Origin: Bradyrhizobium stylosanthis
Lineage (GTDB): Bacteria; Pseudomonadota; Alphaproteobacteria; Rhizobiales; Xanthobacteraceae
Direction: 5' to 3'
Length of the DNA stretch: 64,000 nucleotides
NCBI RefSeq assembly: GCF_001641335.1
Contig: NZ_LVEM01000002.1
Coordinates: forward strand, 1,157,663 to 1,221,662
Below the pieces are notes generated by a model. The model did not search any database. It was given only the letters and a program-made list of their open reading frames with translations, and was not told the DNA's origin. Numbering within the stretch: position 1 is the first letter of the stretch; each line of letters opens with the position of its first letter. This document shows positions 61,795 through 64,000 of this stretch, in pieces. The position numbers and the translations under genes are program-made.

Positions 61795-63669
61795 ATGACG
61801 ACGTCAGATACGGCTGTGCATACACAGCCCTTCCAGGCCGAGGTTTCCGAGCTTCTGCACCTCATGGTGCATTCCGTCTATTCGGAGACCGACATCTTCC
61901 TGCGCGAGCTCGTCTCCAACGCCTCGGATGCCTGCGACAAGCTGCGCTACGAGGCGATCGCAAATCCGGCGCTGCTGGGCGAGGGCGACGCCCTCAAGAT
62001 CCGCATCATCCCGAACAAGACGGCCGGAACGCTCACCATCGCCGACAACGGCATCGGCATGGAGCGGCAGGAGCTGATCGACCATCTCGGCACCATCGCC
62101 CGCTCCGGCACCAAGGCCTTCGTGTCGAAGCTGAAGGAGGCCAAGGACGGTCTCGGTCTGATCGGCCAGTTCGGCGTCGGCTTCTATTCCGCCTTCATGG
62201 TCGCCGACAGGATCGTCGTCGTCAGCCGCCGCGCCGGCGAGAGCGACGTCTGGACCTGGACGTCCTCCGGCGGCTCCGGCTTCGAGATCGCCCGCGCCGG
62301 CGACGAGGAAGCCGGGCGCATCGCACGCGGCACCGAGATCGTCCTGCACCTCAAGGAGGACGCGAAGAAATATCTCGAGACCTACGAGATCGAGCGCATC
62401 GTCGGCGCCTACTCCGACAACATCCTGTTTCCCATCGAGCTCGTGCCGGAAGAGGGCGAGCCGCGCCAGATCAATTCGGCGAGCGCGCTGTGGCAGCGTT
62501 CGAAGTCCGAGCTGACGGCGGAGGACTACAAGAAGGCCTATCAGCAGATTGCGTCGGCCTTCGACGATCCCGCGATGACGCTGCACTACCGCGCCGAGGG
62601 GCGCTATTCCTATGCCGTGCTGCTGTTCGCGCCCTCGGCCAAGCCGTTCGACCTGTTCGAGCCGAACCGCAAGGGCCGCGTGAAGCTCTATGTCCGCCGC
62701 GTCTTCATCACCGATGACGCCGACCTCCTGCCGGGCTATCTGCGCTTCATCCGCGGCGTGGTCGACAGCGAGGATCTTCCGCTCAACATCTCGCGCGAGA
62801 TGCTGCAGAACAATCCGCAGCTTGCCCAGATCCGCAAGGCCGTGGCGACCCGCGTCGTGTCCGAGCTCGAAAGCCTCGCCGACAAGGATGCCGAGAATTT
62901 TGCAAAGATCTGGGACGCCTTCGGCGCGGTGCTGAAGGAAGGCATCTACGAGGATTTCGAGCGCCGCGAAAAGCTGCTGGCGCTGTCGCGCTTCACCACC
63001 ACGACGGGCGAGAAGCGTTCGCTGAAGCAGGTCGTCGCCGATTTCAAGCCGAACCAGACCGAGATCTATTATCTCGTCGGCGACAGCATCGAGCGGCTGA
63101 AGTCCAACCCGCGGCTGGAAGCGGCGACTGCGCGCGGCATCGAGGTGCTGCTGCTGTCCGATCCGGTCGACGCCTTCTGGACCTCGATGCCGACGGATTT
63201 CGAGGGCAAGCCGCTGAAGTCGCTGAGCCAGGGCGATCTCAATCTCGACCTGATCCCGCGCGTCGACGACAAGGACGAGGCGAAGAAGGACGAGCCCGTC
63301 GCCGACGAGGCCGCCACCATCGCCGTGATCAAGGCGGCGCTCGGCGAGCGCGTCAGCGACGTCAAGGCTTCGACGCGCCTCACCAGCTCGGCCTCCTGTC
63401 TCGTTGCCGACAGCCAGGGTCCGAGCCGCGAGCTCGAGCGCATCCTGTCGCAGCAGAACCGCGGCATGCGCACCAAGCCGGTGCTCGAGATCAATCTGCG
63501 CCATCCGATGGTGGCGGCGATCACCAGGGCCCAGGCCGGCTCCAACGCCGTCGACGATCTCAGCCTGCTCCTGCTCGAGCAGGCGCAAATCCTCGACGGC
63601 GAGCTGCCGGAAGATCCGGCGGCATTCGCGGCGAGGCTGAACCGCCTGGTGCTGCAGGGGCTCGGCTGA
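61795..63669 (+). CDS. htpG: Chaperone protein HtpG (Hsp90)
   Basis: A 624-residue Hsp90, equal in length to the E. coli protein. The N-terminal GHKL ATPase domain shows SNASDACDKLRYEAI, DNGIGM, and GQFGVGFYSAFMV; the middle domain has NISREMLQNNPQLAQIRKAV; the C-terminal dimerisation domain has NLRHPMVAAI. It folds clients and helps them under heat stress in the cytosol. The typical 30-odd-residue charged loop of eukaryotic forms is absent, as in bacterial forms. Start ATG at 61795. Confidence 0.95.
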   Translation: MTTSDTAVHTQPFQAEVSELLHLMVHSVYSETDIFLRELVSNASDACDKLRYEAIANPALLGEGDALKIRIIPNKTAGTLTIADNGIGMERQELIDHLGTIARSGTKAFVSKLKEAKDGLGLIGQFGVGFYSAFMVADRIVVVSRRAGESDVWTWTSSGGSGFEIARAGDEEAGRIARGTEIVLHLKEDAKKYLETYEIERIVGAYSDNILFPIELVPEEGEPRQINSASALWQRSKSELTAEDYKKAYQQIASAFDDPAMTLHYRAEGRYSYAVLLFAPSAKPFDLFEPNRKGRVKLYVRRVFITDDADLLPGYLRFIRGVVDSEDLPLNISREMLQNNPQLAQIRKAVATRVVSELESLADKDAENFAKIWDAFGAVLKEGIYEDFERREKLLALSRFTTTTGEKRSLKQVVADFKPNQTEIYYLVGDSIERLKSNPRLEAATARGIEVLLLSDPVDAFWTSMPTDFEGKPLKSLSQGDLNLDLIPRVDDKDEAKKDEPVADEAATIAVIKAALGERVSDVKASTRLTSSASCLVADSQGPSRELERILSQQNRGMRTKPVLEINLRHPMVAAITRAQAGSNAVDDLSLLLLEQAQILDGELPEDPAAFAARLNRLVLQGLG

Positions 63670-63712
63670 CCCACGTCTTGCCCTGGCGTCATTGCGAGGC
63701 CGGTCGCGACGA

Positions 63713-64000
63713 TTACTCCGCAGCATCCTTCTGCTTGTCGACCGCTTCTTCCATCTCCGGCTTCTTCTCCATCCAGCGTGACAGCAGGTTGGAGAAGCGA
63801 TCCAGGTAGAGATAGACCACGGGCGTCGTGAACAGCGTCAGCGCCTGGCTCACCAGAAGTCCGCCGACCATGGCGTAGCCGAGCGGCTGGCGGATTTCGG
63901 CGCCGGTGCCAGTGCCGAGCATCAGGGGAACGCCGCCAAGCAAGGCCGCCATCGTCGTCATCATGATGGGGCGGAAGCGCAGCAGCGCGGCCTGTCGGAT
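63713..64000 (-). CDS. RND efflux pump inner-membrane subunit, C-terminal end (partial)
   Basis: The last 95 codons of a large RND (AcrB/MdtB/MdtC-type) transporter; the gene begins outside the window. The segment LLRFRPIMMTTMAALLGGVPLMLGTGTGAEIRQPLG and the following MVGGLLVSQALTLFTTPVVYLYLD contain the last transmembrane helices. It is convergent with htpG. The last 20 residues are charged (KPEMEEAVDKQKDAAE). The MdtB/C-like heteromultimeric type seems closest, which is inference. Confidence 0.85.
   Translation of the reverse strand: MRQAALLRFRPIMMTTMAALLGGVPLMLGTGTGAEIRQPLGYAMVGGLLVSQALTLFTTPVVYLYLDRFSNLLSRWMEKKPEMEEAVDKQKDAAE

Noticed and set aside
61804..63726. A 640-codon frame on the minus strand
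   Set aside because: It mirrors htpG almost exactly; htpG is certain from family motifs.

Overview
The window is GC-rich alphaproteobacterial chromosome, most likely Bradyrhizobium. The grounds are the phyR/nepR/ecfG stress locus followed by htpG, a pimeloyl-CoA type (pim) beta-oxidation cluster arranged as in Rhodopseudomonas palustris, many ABC/TRAP/TctC-type solute receptors, and several families of palindromic intergenic repeats. I see no rRNA, tRNA, complete insertion sequence, phage gene or CRISPR array. The assignment to genus is inference.

Layout: 1-5.1 kb holds pobA, a PaaI-like thioesterase, a LysR regulator divergent from a PPOX-fold protein, and two small exported proteins. 5.2-9.4 kb is a LIV-type ABC transporter (ATPase, permease-ATPase fusion, permease) with no receptor of its own, divergent from a MarR regulator across a clean inverted repeat. 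After a glycerate-kinase-like gene, 11.2-18.7 kb is a second LIV-type transporter with three consecutive paralogous receptors, and 18.7-19.6 kb an IclR regulator. Divergent from it, with a 19-bp dyad between, runs pimFABCD (19.7-27.5 kb), for CoA activation and beta-oxidation of dicarboxylic or fatty acids. Two duplicated TRAP receptors follow. The transporter, IclR gene and pim genes read as one uptake-and-degradation unit.

30.5-44.9 kb is mixed: a PRISE-like reductase; a poorer, repeat-littered stretch (31.7-33.6 kb) with small ORFs and a gene fragment; a dienelactone-hydrolase-like enzyme with a Bug/TctC receptor and LysR regulator; a GntR regulator with an EctD-like dioxygenase and a SAF-domain dehydrogenase; an M20 peptidase; an ECF41-type sigma factor divergent from an AhpD-like protein; tandem alpha/beta hydrolases; and ogt.

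45.1-57.4 kb is a second CoA-catabolic region: acyl-CoA synthetase, thiolase, TetR regulator, SDR, crotonase, feruloyl-CoA-synthetase-like ligase, three acyl-CoA dehydrogenases and a nitroreductase. Its substrate is unknown. 57.5-59.3 kb is the general stress module (ecfG, nepR, phyR), followed by a protein with two TonB C-terminal domains, a SnoaL-like protein, an exported protein preceded by stacked hairpins, htpG, and the end of an RND efflux pump gene cut by the window edge.
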